Made by a program: the position numbers and the translations under genes
Origin: Aliidongia sp035943795
GTDB lineage: Bacteria > Pseudomonadota > Alphaproteobacteria > ATCC43930 > CGMCC-115725
DNA length: 64,000 nucleotides
Reading direction: 5' to 3'
Assembly (NCBI RefSeq): GCF_035943795.1
Contig: NZ_DASZBY010000036.1
Span: 44,110-108,109 of the forward strand
Notes under the pieces: model-generated
Told to the model about the DNA's origin: nothing
The model's input: the letters and a program-made list of their open reading frames with translations, nothing else
Databases searched by the model: none
In this document: piece after piece, positions 31,146 to 39,337 of the stretch
Numbering within the stretch: position 1 is the stretch's first letter
Layout: every line of letters starts with the position of its first letter

Positions 31146-31682
31146 GTGGCCCAGCGCACGCTCGACTCCATAGGGGACGAGAACGCGCGCCTCAAGCTTC
31201 AGCTCATGCGCTATGAGCGGGCAGAAGAGCGCGAGCTTGTTCAAGAGGTTCGCCAGAAAGCGGCCGACAAACTGCGCCGTCTTCTGGCAGCCAAGGGGGA
31301 AGTGCCAAAATACGAAGTTCTTTCCCCGCTCTATATAGGTGAAAAGCTGGTTCAGTCGAGGATCCATGACCACACCACATGGCCTCGCTGGCAGCCCAAC
31401 GTGATCGAGTTTTCCGGCGTTCCCAATGATGCCCTGAAGCCGGTCAACGTAAGAGCCAAACGAATCATGGAGGCTTATGTCACTTCGGTCGGTCCTGAGG
31501 CGATGTTCTTCTATGACGGAGCCCCAAATCCGGGGACTTCAGTCGATCGTCCCCGCAAGTCAGTGGTTGATTGGATCAGGGCATACTTCTCGGCGCGCGC
31601 CAGCGCTCGTCGCATGAAGAAAGCCAAGATGGCCCTCTATGATCACCCTTCGAACAGATCCGTAGCTCGGAGGGTTCACTGA
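31146..31682 (+). CDS. Hypothetical virion-region protein, paralogue B
   Basis: 178 residues, GTG start. Helical N-terminus (LKLQLMRYERAEERELVQEV), then a domain with PLYIGEKLVQSRIHDHTTWP and PNDALKPVNVRAKRIMEAYV that parallels paralogue A. It lacks the GRPP arm and has a basic C-terminus instead (ARASARRMKKAKMALY). Codon use is less GC-biased than its neighbours. It ends in TGATG with the next gene. Confidence 0.55.
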   Translation: MAQRTLDSIGDENARLKLQLMRYERAEERELVQEVRQKAADKLRRLLAAKGEVPKYEVLSPLYIGEKLVQSRIHDHTTWPRWQPNVIEFSGVPNDALKPVNVRAKRIMEAYVTSVGPEAMFFYDGAPNPGTSVDRPRKSVVDWIRAYFSARASARRMKKAKMALYDHPSNRSVARRVH

Positions 31683-32326
31683 TGGGCATCCCCGCCGGCC
31701 CCGGCATCTCGGCGACTGGGACCAAACCCGCTGGCGACAAGGCCAATGCGGTCCTGTCGGGGATCATTGCGGGCGTCGGCCCGACAGCGCCATTCGCGTT
31801 TGTCGGGCCGTTCAACGCGCTGATCTGGGGTTCGATCAATACCGCGCTCACGACCACGGCCGGCAGCAATGCCGCGACGGTAGTGTCCGGGACCGGGCTT
31901 GCGATCGGCCAGACGATCAACAGCGTCAACGTCCCGTCCGGCACCACGATCCTCACCGTCACCGGCACGGCCATCACCATGGCCTTCCCGCCGGTCATCG
32001 CGGGATCGACGGCGCTCGCCACCGCGCTCGGCGGCACCGATGCGTTGGCCCTGTTCAACAGCACGGCTTGGGCGGGCACCATCAACCTGGAGCGTTCGTT
32101 CGACGGCGGCTCGACTTGGCTCACCTGCAACATCGGCGGTTCCGGCACGGCGGCATCCTACATCGGCGCCACCCAGGCCGGCGTTCCGGTGTCGCTCACC
32201 GTGGCCGAGCCGGAACGGCAGGTGCTCTACCGCTGGAACTGCGTCGCCTACGCGTCGGGCGTCATCAATTTCCGCATCTCCGAGACCGGCGCCGCTGCGA
32301 CGGGCTGGGGCATCATTCCAACCTGA
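31682..32326 (+). CDS. Putative virion surface protein
   Basis: 214 residues, strongly beta-like and rich in Gly/Ala/Thr. INLERSFDGGSTWLTCN and RQVLYRWNCVAYASGVINFR suggest a small receptor- or decoration-like domain. No signal peptide. It starts within the previous stop (TGATG). Family not recognised. Confidence 0.5.
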   Translation: MGIPAGPGISATGTKPAGDKANAVLSGIIAGVGPTAPFAFVGPFNALIWGSINTALTTTAGSNAATVVSGTGLAIGQTINSVNVPSGTTILTVTGTAITMAFPPVIAGSTALATALGGTDALALFNSTAWAGTINLERSFDGGSTWLTCNIGGSGTAASYIGATQAGVPVSLTVAEPERQVLYRWNCVAYASGVINFRISETGAAATGWGIIPT

Positions 32327-32337
32327 GGGTCACGACC

Positions 32338-32805
32338 ATGAAAATGAAATGGGCCTTCGGGCTTCTGGGGCTGCTCGGTCTTGCCGGCGTCGCCGCCGCG
32401 CAGACGATGCCCGGGCTGTTCATCGCCTCGCCGACCGGCAACGAGCAGATCAACGTCATCAACGGCGGCCCGGCAATCGCCACGGTCACGCTGCGGCAGA
32501 TCCGGGATGCCTCCGGCTACCAGATCGTCACCCAGGCCACGAGCCAGACGGTTCAGGTGGCCAACACCAGCTCGGTCCTGGACCTGACCGGCGCCACGGT
32601 GGCCACGACCGCGACCGTGAACCTGCCGCTGGCTCCGATCGACGGCCAGCGCATCCAGGTCTTCAGCCAGGCCGGCGTCACCACCCTGACGCTCGCGGCA
32701 CCGGGCGGCCAGACCATCGTTGGCGGCGCCACCGCTTTGGCCGCGAACGGCTCGGTCGAATACATCTACCAGCTTTCCACCACGACCTACTTCCGCATCC
32801 AATAG
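32338..32805 (+). CDS. Exported beta-rich protein with signal peptide
   Basis: 155 residues. MKMKWAFGLLGLLGLAGVAA followed by AQ is a clear Sec signal peptide with cleavage after AAA. The mature part is beta-rich (TPLNLP-like and LTLAAPGGQTIVGGATALAA) and ends STTTYFRIQ, as in phage fibre-tip domains. A signal peptide is unexpected for a virion protein made in the cytoplasm. Confidence 0.6.
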   Translation: MKMKWAFGLLGLLGLAGVAAAQTMPGLFIASPTGNEQINVINGGPAIATVTLRQIRDASGYQIVTQATSQTVQVANTSSVLDLTGATVATTATVNLPLAPIDGQRIQVFSQAGVTTLTLAAPGGQTIVGGATALAANGSVEYIYQLSTTTYFRIQ

Positions 32806-32829
32806 CGCCCGCTGGGCAGGAGAATCACG

Positions 32830-33315
32830 ATGAAGAAGCTTCTTTCCCTGGCGCTTGCCGGGTTGCTGCTGGTTGCCGGCGGGGCGTTCGCGCAGCAGAT
32901 CCCGGTGCCGCAGGTCCAGTCCCTGGGCTCGACCGATCTGGTTCCGGTCATTCCCGGCGGCCAGCCGCAGGCCGCGACCTATTACGCCACGGCCGGCCAG
33001 GTCGCGGGCGTGTTCGCCTATTCAATCCAGGCCCCGCTGACCGCGTTCACCATCACCGATGGGAATGGCGTCTCGTTCCTGTTCCTCAACCCGGCTGGCA
33101 CGCTCGCGACCGGCACGCTCACGATGATGGCGGTTCCGAGCGATGGGCAGAATTTCTGCCTGGAATCGACCCAGACCCAGACCGCCATCACGATCTCGGC
33201 GAACACCGGCCAGTCGCTCGGCGGCACGCTCGCCACCCCGACCGCACTCGTGGCGAACACCCGGTACTGCTGGCTTTACAGCAGGTCGGCCGCGACCTGG
33301 TACCGCTACGCCTAG
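32830..33315 (+). CDS. Second exported protein with signal peptide
   Basis: 161 residues. MKKLLSLALAGLLLVAGGAF followed by AQQ is a textbook signal peptide with an AFA cleavage site. The mature sequence is beta-rich (VFAYSIQAPLTAFTITDGNG; then NTRYCWLYSRSAATWYRYA) and has two cysteines. Its end resembles that of the preceding gene, a WYRYA/YFRIQ-type terminal strand. It has its own ribosome site (AGGAGAATC). Confidence 0.6.
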   Translation: MKKLLSLALAGLLLVAGGAFAQQIPVPQVQSLGSTDLVPVIPGGQPQAATYYATAGQVAGVFAYSIQAPLTAFTITDGNGVSFLFLNPAGTLATGTLTMMAVPSDGQNFCLESTQTQTAITISANTGQSLGGTLATPTALVANTRYCWLYSRSAATWYRYA

Positions 33316-33346
33316 ACCCACACTGGTCGATCTCGGGAGCAGGCCG

Positions 33347-33562
33347 ATGACGGACAAACCCAAGCGCTGGATCAAGTCCGCCACGGCCGGCGCCCACGGC
33401 CAATTTCGGGCCAAGGCGGAAGCGGCCGGCGAATCCACCGCCGAGTTCGCGAAGGAAAAGGCCGATGCGCCGGGCGTCCTGGGCAAACAGGCGCGCCTCG
33501 CGGAAACGCTGATGGGCATGCACCACAAGCGCCGCGCCGCGCTCTACACCAAGGGAAAGTGA
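33347..33562 (+). CDS. Small basic late protein
   Basis: 71 residues, Lys/Arg/Ala-rich (KPKRWIKSATAGAHGQFRAK; MHHKRRAALYTKGK). Helical, no motif. GGGAGC is upstream of the ATG. Similar short basic proteins accompany head genes in podoviruses. Confidence 0.5.
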   Translation: MTDKPKRWIKSATAGAHGQFRAKAEAAGESTAEFAKEKADAPGVLGKQARLAETLMGMHHKRRAALYTKGK

Positions 33563-33564
33563 CC

Positions 33565-33918
33565 ATGGCCGAGGAAAAGCAGCCCGAGGGCAAGCGCATG
33601 AGCGGCAAGGAAGCGCTCTACGGCAAGAAGGACAAGGGCGAGAAGAAGCCCGAGGCCAAATCCGAGGACAAGCCGGCGGAGAAGAAATCCGAAGGCGACA
33701 AGCCCGAGGGCAACGAGCGATCGGACATGGCCAAGCGCCACGAGACCGAGATGAAGGACATGCACCGTTCCCATCTCGAACAGCGCCGGGCCATGTTCTC
33801 GCGCCATGAGACCGAGGTATCGGCCATGAACGCCAAGGACCCGCAGAGCGCCGGGGAAACCTCGGCCCCCGCGAACGAGCCGGCGGACGACGGCCAGCCC
33901 GCACCGGCGGCGGCCTGA
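33565..33918 (+). CDS. Highly charged Lys/Glu-rich protein
   Basis: 117 residues: after MAEEKQPEGKRMSGKEALYG comes a run of Lys/Glu/Asp/Pro sequence, then a helix (RHETEMKDMHRSHLEQRRAM) and an Ala/Pro-rich end. It is probably disordered, as in accessory scaffold or internal head proteins. The ATG lies 2 nt after the previous stop. Confidence 0.5.
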   Translation: MAEEKQPEGKRMSGKEALYGKKDKGEKKPEAKSEDKPAEKKSEGDKPEGNERSDMAKRHETEMKDMHRSHLEQRRAMFSRHETEVSAMNAKDPQSAGETSAPANEPADDGQPAPAAA

Positions 33919-33920
33919 TC

Positions 33921-34277
33921 ATGGCGTGGTCTAACCTCGTCGATCTCGCCCAGACGCCGGACGAGCAGGAGGACGCCTACCCAGGCATCCCCTCATCCTC
34001 CGGATCAATCTATCCCTATGGCTTGCGGATCGCGCTCTGCGACGAAGAGATGGCCAAGCTGAAGCTGGATCCCGAGGACTGCAAGATCGGCGACCTCGTC
34101 GACTTCCGCGCGTTCGGCGTGATCACCAGCATCAGCCAGAACGATGGTCCGTCCGGTCCGTGTGCCCGGGTGGAAATCCAGATCCAGAAGATGGCCCTTG
34201 AGGAAGAAATGACCGGAGACGATGCGGTGTCGCAGTCGCCGGCCAAGTCGCGTCGGAGCGCGCTCTATCGTGGCTGA
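33921..34277 (+). CDS. Capsid staple-like small virion protein
   Basis: 118 residues. YPYGLRIALCDEEMAKLKLD followed by GDLVDFRAFGVITSIS and RVEIQIQKMAL is the beta-barrel pattern of small phage proteins annotated as capsid staple or head-associated proteins. The start is 2 nt after the previous stop. Assignment is from memory of that pattern and could be wrong in detail. Confidence 0.5.
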   Translation: MAWSNLVDLAQTPDEQEDAYPGIPSSSGSIYPYGLRIALCDEEMAKLKLDPEDCKIGDLVDFRAFGVITSISQNDGPSGPCARVEIQIQKMALEEEMTGDDAVSQSPAKSRRSALYRG

Positions 34278-34686
34278 AACCATCCTCGGCACCCGCGACG
34301 ACAGTCTGTTGACCCATGTGGAGCGCCTGAACGGCTTTCGCCAGTTCCAGGGCCTGGAGGACGAACCCATGAACGAAGCGCAATTCGCCCAATTGATCGC
34401 GATCCTCACCCCGATCTCGGAATTTGCCCAGAAGGCGCTCGACCAGATCAATACCGGCCGCCTGCCGGAGCCGAACGACGAGCCGCTGGCACCGCTCGCG
34501 TCGGACCACGCCGGCACCGAATTGACCGACGTGCATTCCATGGCGGCCGGCGAATCCCTGCCGGTTCCGACCCATGAGGAAGTCGTGAACGAGCCGGTCG
34601 TGCTGGCGCCCCGGGCCGAGACGATCGTTCCTCCGGTTCCGGTCGAAGAGCCGCATCCCAACGCCGTCGCCGACAATCCGGCCTGA
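34270..34686 (+). CDS. Acidic late protein, last gene of the head block
   Basis: 138 residues from a GTG 8 nt inside the previous gene. The middle has EAQFAQLIAILTPISEFAQK, a helix, and the C-terminal half is rich in Pro, Val and Glu. No motif. A strong terminator follows 31 nt after the stop. Confidence 0.5.
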   Translation: MAETILGTRDDSLLTHVERLNGFRQFQGLEDEPMNEAQFAQLIAILTPISEFAQKALDQINTGRLPEPNDEPLAPLASDHAGTELTDVHSMAAGESLPVPTHEEVVNEPVVLAPRAETIVPPVPVEEPHPNAVADNPA

Positions 34687-34716
34687 CGCGATCTCCCACG
34701 TCTTCGGTCTGGCACA

Positions 34717-34739
34717 GGGGCGCTTCGGGCGCCCCTTTT
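34717..34739 (+). terminator. Rho-independent terminator after the head genes
   Basis: A perfect 7-bp GC stem, GGGGCGC and GCGCCCC, around a TTCGG loop is followed by TTTT. It separates the head block from the tail block and would reduce read-through, so the tail genes may need their own promoter or a modified polymerase. Confidence 0.85.
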
Positions 34740-34779
34740 GCTATGCGCATCAGCCCTCGCTGACATGATCGGATTTTCC

Positions 34780-36150
34780 ATGAAAATCTTCCGCCGCATC
34801 CTGGCCACGGTCGGCGCGGCTATTCTTTCGGGCGTCGTGTTCATCGGCTCGGGCTCGATCGGCGCGTTCAATCCGCAAACGCCATCCATTCCCTACGCGG
34901 TGCAGGCGTATCGGGCGACGGCGATGCTCTCGTCGAACATCCTGCTCAATTACATCGACGTGACGTGGCTGGGTGCTGATCCGACCGGCACGGTTTCGTC
35001 TTCTGCGGCCTTCGCGGCGGCAGAATTGGCGTGCACGACCGGCCTCGGGGCGACGATCTACGCGCCGCCGGGGAAATATCGCGCCTATCTGGATGTGTCG
35101 CACAACAACCAGGCGCCGTGCATCTGGCGGGCCGACAATGCGGCGTGGCTCCCGATCAACACCTCGCAGACCAATAGCACGCTGGTCTACGCCAACGACT
35201 GCGACATCACCTATTCCGGGACCGGCATCAAGTTCATCGGCTGGAATTTCGATGGTCGGGTGAACGGTTCGGGCGCCGGCGACATCAATTATCTCCTCTA
35301 CCTGAACTGCGCCAAGATCGAGCTGCAAGGCACGGTCATCGGCGTTTCCAAGGCCGCCGGCATCTACGGGTTCTTCGCGCAATATTTCCGCGACCAGGAT
35401 TCGACGATCACGACCGGCACCGGTGCGATTGCCTGCCCGGTAGGCGGCCCGGTCAGCGGTTGCCCGTGGGGCGCCTATTTCACCGGCAACGGCACCGGCC
35501 AATCATCGAACGAGTTGTCGTTCCTGCGCACCCGGTTCAACACAGGATATAACGGGGTCGGTATCTTCGGCACGGCGACCGCCACGTCTTTCAATCGGGT
35601 CGAATTCCAGAATTGGACCGTCTGCGGCGCATCGGTCGGCGCAGATCCTGGGGGCGCCGAAGCCAGCAATGTCGCGTTCTACTCGCCGTATTTCGAGCTG
35701 AACACGACCCACCTCTGCATCGGTGCTGCCCAGAACATCAGCGTCTATTCGCCGACGTTCCTGGGCGATGTCGCGATCACGGCGGCGCTGACGAGCAATC
35801 TCACCGTGGTCAATCCCTACGGGATCACGACCAGCGCAACGCTCAACCATCCCTCCGGCAACACCGATACGGTCTCATTAAATTGGATCGGCGGCACGTT
35901 CGGCCCGACCCTGAACGTCGGGCACCCCGGTCCGACCCAGATCAACATCGTACCGGGCACCTATGCCACCGCCTCAACCGGCATGACCTTCGGCGCCGGC
36001 GCGAACCTGCACTCGGGCACGGTCACGCCGAACAGCAATATCACCGGCAACGTCGGCGACACCTACGTCAACCAGGCCGGGGGCACATCGACGACCTTTT
36101 ACGTCAAGGAAACCGGCAACGGCACCAACACCGGATGGGTGGCGAAATGA
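34780..36150 (+). CDS. Beta-helix tail spike or fibre with N-terminal membrane segment
   Basis: 456 residues from the ATG at 34780; an ATG at 34765 adds 5. The N-terminus MKIFRRILATVGAAILSGVV is a signal-peptide-like segment. Then comes a right-handed beta-helix-like body starting VTWLGADPTGTVSSSAAFAA, the pectate-lyase-type entry motif of phage spikes. The C-terminus DTYVNQAGGTSTTFYVKETG is a short trimeric end domain. It probably binds or degrades host surface polysaccharide. Catalytic residues cannot be named. Its stop overlaps the next start. Confidence 0.65.
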   Translation: MKIFRRILATVGAAILSGVVFIGSGSIGAFNPQTPSIPYAVQAYRATAMLSSNILLNYIDVTWLGADPTGTVSSSAAFAAAELACTTGLGATIYAPPGKYRAYLDVSHNNQAPCIWRADNAAWLPINTSQTNSTLVYANDCDITYSGTGIKFIGWNFDGRVNGSGAGDINYLLYLNCAKIELQGTVIGVSKAAGIYGFFAQYFRDQDSTITTGTGAIACPVGGPVSGCPWGAYFTGNGTGQSSNELSFLRTRFNTGYNGVGIFGTATATSFNRVEFQNWTVCGASVGADPGGAEASNVAFYSPYFELNTTHLCIGAAQNISVYSPTFLGDVAITAALTSNLTVVNPYGITTSATLNHPSGNTDTVSLNWIGGTFGPTLNVGHPGPTQINIVPGTYATASTGMTFGAGANLHSGTVTPNSNITGNVGDTYVNQAGGTSTTFYVKETGNGTNTGWVAK

Positions 36151-37229
36151 GCATGACCCGCTTCAAGCTCGCGCTCGCGGCGGCGCTCCTGTGGTCATCG
36201 CCGGTCCTGGCCCAACAGACCTTGCTCCAGGGTGGCCCGACCACTTCCGGTCATGTGCCGATGTACAGCACCGGCAGCAGCTACCAGCCGGTCGTCCAGG
36301 ACAGCGGCACGGCGGCGGGCGGTGCTCCGGGTGTCGGGCTCGGGGAATTGGCGCTGGCGGCCCGCGGTACGGGAACTGCACCCTATTCCGGGCTCGGCAC
36401 CGGACCCTTGGGCACGAACCTCTGCGATTACGATGCGCCGACGACCAATCCGACCGGCTACCATTACCTGTGCTTCAGCGCCAATGCGCAGGGGGGCGGC
36501 CTCATCGCCTATGGCGCGGGTGGAGGTGCCTCGTCCCTTCCGCTGAACATGAACATCAATGGGGCCTCCTACTCGTTCCCATTCACCCTGAGCGGTGTGG
36601 TCGGTCCGAATTCATCGGCGATCGGCGACATCACCCTGTTCAACAACACGGCAGGGAGCCTGCTCGCCGATAGCGGCGTGCAACTGTCGGCTCTGGCCCG
36701 GCTCGCCTCGCCCAATTTCACGGGCATCCCGACGGCGCCCACGGCCACCCCAGGCACCTCCACCACCCAGATCGCGACCACGGCCTTCGCATCGTCGTTC
36801 CTGGCCTCTCCGGCTTTCACCGGCACTCCAACGGCGCCCACCGCACCGGCCGGCACGTCGACCACGCAACTGGCGACTACGGCGTTCGTGACTAGCGTGG
36901 CCAACAACGTGACGATGACCCCTGTTACTGCAACCGGAACCACGACGCTTTCAGCCGCGCCGCAATATGTCGCCGTCAACAAGGCGGTGGGTTCCGCAAC
37001 GCCGATCGTCTTGCCGGCCTCATCGAATTTCCCGAACTGCCCGAGCGTCGCTCGATCCTGTCCGCAGATCATCGTGACCGACCAGGGGATGACGTTCTCC
37101 GCAACGAACGGTGCTGCCGTCAGTGCGGCCGACGGAAAGACGGTCGGCGGCCTCTCGTCCTATTCGATGCTGAACGCAGGCCAGTCGAACATCTTCACTT
37201 TGACGGGCGCTGCCTGGATCGTGAACTGA
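36147..37229 (+). CDS. Tail-fibre protein with signal peptide
   Basis: 360 residues. MSMTRFKLALAAALLWSSPV followed by LAQ is a signal peptide. Two phage tail-fibre repeats are visible: ASPNFTGIPTAPTATPGTST and ASPAFTGTPTAPTAPAGTST, each followed by Q-I/L-A-T-T-A-F. The C-terminus resembles fibre tips (FTLTGAAWIVN). As in the two exported proteins upstream, the leader peptide is unusual for a virion component. ATGA start overlap; the stop shares one base with the next ATG. Confidence 0.65.
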   Translation: MSMTRFKLALAAALLWSSPVLAQQTLLQGGPTTSGHVPMYSTGSSYQPVVQDSGTAAGGAPGVGLGELALAARGTGTAPYSGLGTGPLGTNLCDYDAPTTNPTGYHYLCFSANAQGGGLIAYGAGGGASSLPLNMNINGASYSFPFTLSGVVGPNSSAIGDITLFNNTAGSLLADSGVQLSALARLASPNFTGIPTAPTATPGTSTTQIATTAFASSFLASPAFTGTPTAPTAPAGTSTTQLATTAFVTSVANNVTMTPVTATGTTTLSAAPQYVAVNKAVGSATPIVLPASSNFPNCPSVARSCPQIIVTDQGMTFSATNGAAVSAADGKTVGGLSSYSMLNAGQSNIFTLTGAAWIVN

Positions 37230-37795
37230 TGGCCGTCACCGCGACGGACATCGTCAACCAGGCCCTGCAGCTGGTCGGCGGTGATATTCAGCCCGTGACG
37301 GGTGTGTCGCCATCGTTCGATGATTCCGATGCCGGCCTCGCGGCGCAGCGGCTCTATGTGCCTGCCGTCTCGACCGTGGCCCGTTCGTTCGGCTTCGATT
37401 TCTCACGCAACGCGGTCCAGCTCCAGCCCAGCGGCAACACGCCGCCGGCACCCTGGGCGTTCGAATATCTCTACCCGCCGATCAGCATCGAAATCCGCCA
37501 ATTGATGCCGACGGCGATCGATCCGAACGACCCGATCCCGGTCGATTGGGTCACGGACAACAATATCGTGAATGGCCGCTCGACCAAGGTCATCCAAACC
37601 AATTTCAGCCCGGTCATGGCCGTCTACACGAACCAGCCCCCGGAATCGCTCTGGGATCCGCTGTTCCGTGAGGCGGTGGTTCGGCTGCTCGCGAACGAAT
37701 TCTCGATGGCGCTCGATGGCAAGCCGGACATCGCGAACATGTCGCTCGAGCAATACACCGACTTCATGCAAGTCGCCGTGACCCGGCAGGACTAG
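37229..37795 (+). CDS. Tail tubular protein A-like adaptor, copy 1
   Basis: 188 residues. TATDIVNQALQLVGGDIQPV at the start, APWAFEYLYPPISIEIRQLM in the middle, and SLWDPLFREAVVRLLANEFS with TDFMQVAVTRQD at the end match the T7 gp11-type head-tail adaptor fold. This ring joins portal and nozzle. Its closest relative in the window is the C-terminal domain of the fibre at 55681..58068. Two further members of the fold follow. Confidence 0.7.
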   Translation: MAVTATDIVNQALQLVGGDIQPVTGVSPSFDDSDAGLAAQRLYVPAVSTVARSFGFDFSRNAVQLQPSGNTPPAPWAFEYLYPPISIEIRQLMPTAIDPNDPIPVDWVTDNNIVNGRSTKVIQTNFSPVMAVYTNQPPESLWDPLFREAVVRLLANEFSMALDGKPDIANMSLEQYTDFMQVAVTRQD

Positions 37796-37798
37796 ACC

Positions 37799-38437
37799 AT
37801 GGCCTTCAGTGTCAATTCTCCGTCCGACATCATCAACAATGCCCTGGTCAAGATCGGCCATCAGCAGCAGCTGGGCTCGCTCTGGGATGGCTCGGACGAG
37901 GCGCAGAAAGCCTTGGCGATTTACGGCCAGACCCGGGATCAGCTGCTGCGCACCGGCGATTGGGATTTCGCCCGCCGGGATATCTCGGTCACGGCGACCA
38001 AGACCGCGCCGCAGATCCCGGGCGGCTACGGCTACATCCCGCCGACCCTGTGGGATCCGACCGTCAATCCGCCGCTGCCGTTCCTGTTCCAATACGCCTA
38101 TCCGGACAATTGCCTGAAGGTCCGGTCGATCCGGCCGACGCCGCTGTTCGTACCGAACTTCGACCCATGGCCGCGGGTGTTCTCGACCACGAACGACAAC
38201 AGCGCCGCGTCGGCCGGCGCGAAGACGATCGTGTGCAACATCGGGCCGACCATGATCGTGACCTTCACCGGCCGCATCACGGACCCGACCGTCATGGAGG
38301 CCTCGTTCATCGAGACGCTGACCGACGAGTGCGGGCGCCGTCTGGCCTTGGCGCTGGGCGGTGCCGCCGACGCGGTCAAGGTCGAGGGCAGCGCCGAGCA
38401 GGTGTCCGGCGCCATGGCCGACATGACGCAGGGGTAA
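37799..38437 (+). CDS. Tail tubular protein A-like adaptor, copy 2
   Basis: 212 residues. SPSDIINNALVKIGHQQQLG, then ALAIYGQTRDQLLRTGDWDF followed by ARRD and LFQYAYPDNCLKVRSI are the standard gp11-like blocks: the N-terminal helix pair, the WDFA strand and the P-D-C-L segment. The C-terminus is Ala-rich helical. It is the most typical of the three copies. Confidence 0.75.
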   Translation: MAFSVNSPSDIINNALVKIGHQQQLGSLWDGSDEAQKALAIYGQTRDQLLRTGDWDFARRDISVTATKTAPQIPGGYGYIPPTLWDPTVNPPLPFLFQYAYPDNCLKVRSIRPTPLFVPNFDPWPRVFSTTNDNSAASAGAKTIVCNIGPTMIVTFTGRITDPTVMEASFIETLTDECGRRLALALGGAADAVKVEGSAEQVSGAMADMTQG

Positions 38438-38443
38438 CGAGCT

Positions 38444-39337
38444 GTGTGGATGGTCGCGGATGTCGCAAACCAGGCGCTTGACGCTGCAGGCGTCGCTTTC
38501 ACCATCGCCGACCTGGAGGAAGGCACGCACCAGGCCCAGGTGACGCTCCGGGCCTATGGGCAATGTCTGCGCCAATTGTTCCGGTCGGCGCACTGGAGCT
38601 TCGCGCGCAAGGAAGCGCCGATGCTCCTGCTGGCCGACGCCACGGGCCAGACGCCGGATTTCCCGACCAAGGTCATCTTTCCCTGGTCCTACAGCTACGC
38701 CCTGCCGACGGATTGCATGAAGGCGCGCTTCGTGCCGATGAACCGGAACGGGCAGGGCGCCGGCAATCCTTCGGGCAATTTCCAGATCCCGAACACGCCC
38801 TTGACCACCGGCGGCGGCCTCAACCCGCATGTCGGGCGGCAATTGATCCCCTCGCGATTCCTGGTGGCGACCGATTTCAACAACCTCCCGCCGGGTGGCG
38901 CGCAGAATTACGATACGCCCGGCGTCAGCCCGACCTCGCGCACCGTGATCCTCAGCAACGTCCGCAATGCGGAATTGGTCTATACCGCGTTCCTGCCCTA
39001 TCCGACCGTGTGGGATCCGGAATTCCGCGCCGCGTTCGTGGCCTACCTGGCAAGCGAAATCGCGCTCCCGCTCGCCGCAGACAAGAAATTCGGCATGGCG
39101 ATGCGCGACAGCCAGATCCGCATCGCGCGCGAGAAGATCATCCAGGCGCGGATCACGGACGGCAACGAGGGTTTCGCATCAACCACCGACCACACGCCCG
39201 ATTGGATGTCAGTGCGCTCGACCGGCGGCGGCTGGAATTCGAACGGGGCTGGATGGGGCGGTGGATCGTTCGGCGACATCGGCGTCCTGGGCCTCGGCTG
39301 GGATTCCTGCGGTTTCTCCAGCGGGGAATCCTTCTAG
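38444..39337 (+). CDS. Tail tubular protein A-like adaptor, copy 3
   Basis: 297 residues from a GTG (an ATG at 38450 is possible). VADVANQALDAAGVAFTIAD, then AYGQCLRQLFRSAHWSFARK and YALPTDCMKARFVPMNRNGQ show the same fold, with a long central insertion (about residues 105-165) and a Gly/Trp-rich C-terminus. The insertion and tail suggest a specialised role, perhaps at the fibre attachment site. Confidence 0.7.
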   Translation: MWMVADVANQALDAAGVAFTIADLEEGTHQAQVTLRAYGQCLRQLFRSAHWSFARKEAPMLLLADATGQTPDFPTKVIFPWSYSYALPTDCMKARFVPMNRNGQGAGNPSGNFQIPNTPLTTGGGLNPHVGRQLIPSRFLVATDFNNLPPGGAQNYDTPGVSPTSRTVILSNVRNAELVYTAFLPYPTVWDPEFRAAFVAYLASEIALPLAADKKFGMAMRDSQIRIAREKIIQARITDGNEGFASTTDHTPDWMSVRSTGGGWNSNGAGWGGGSFGDIGVLGLGWDSCGFSSGESF

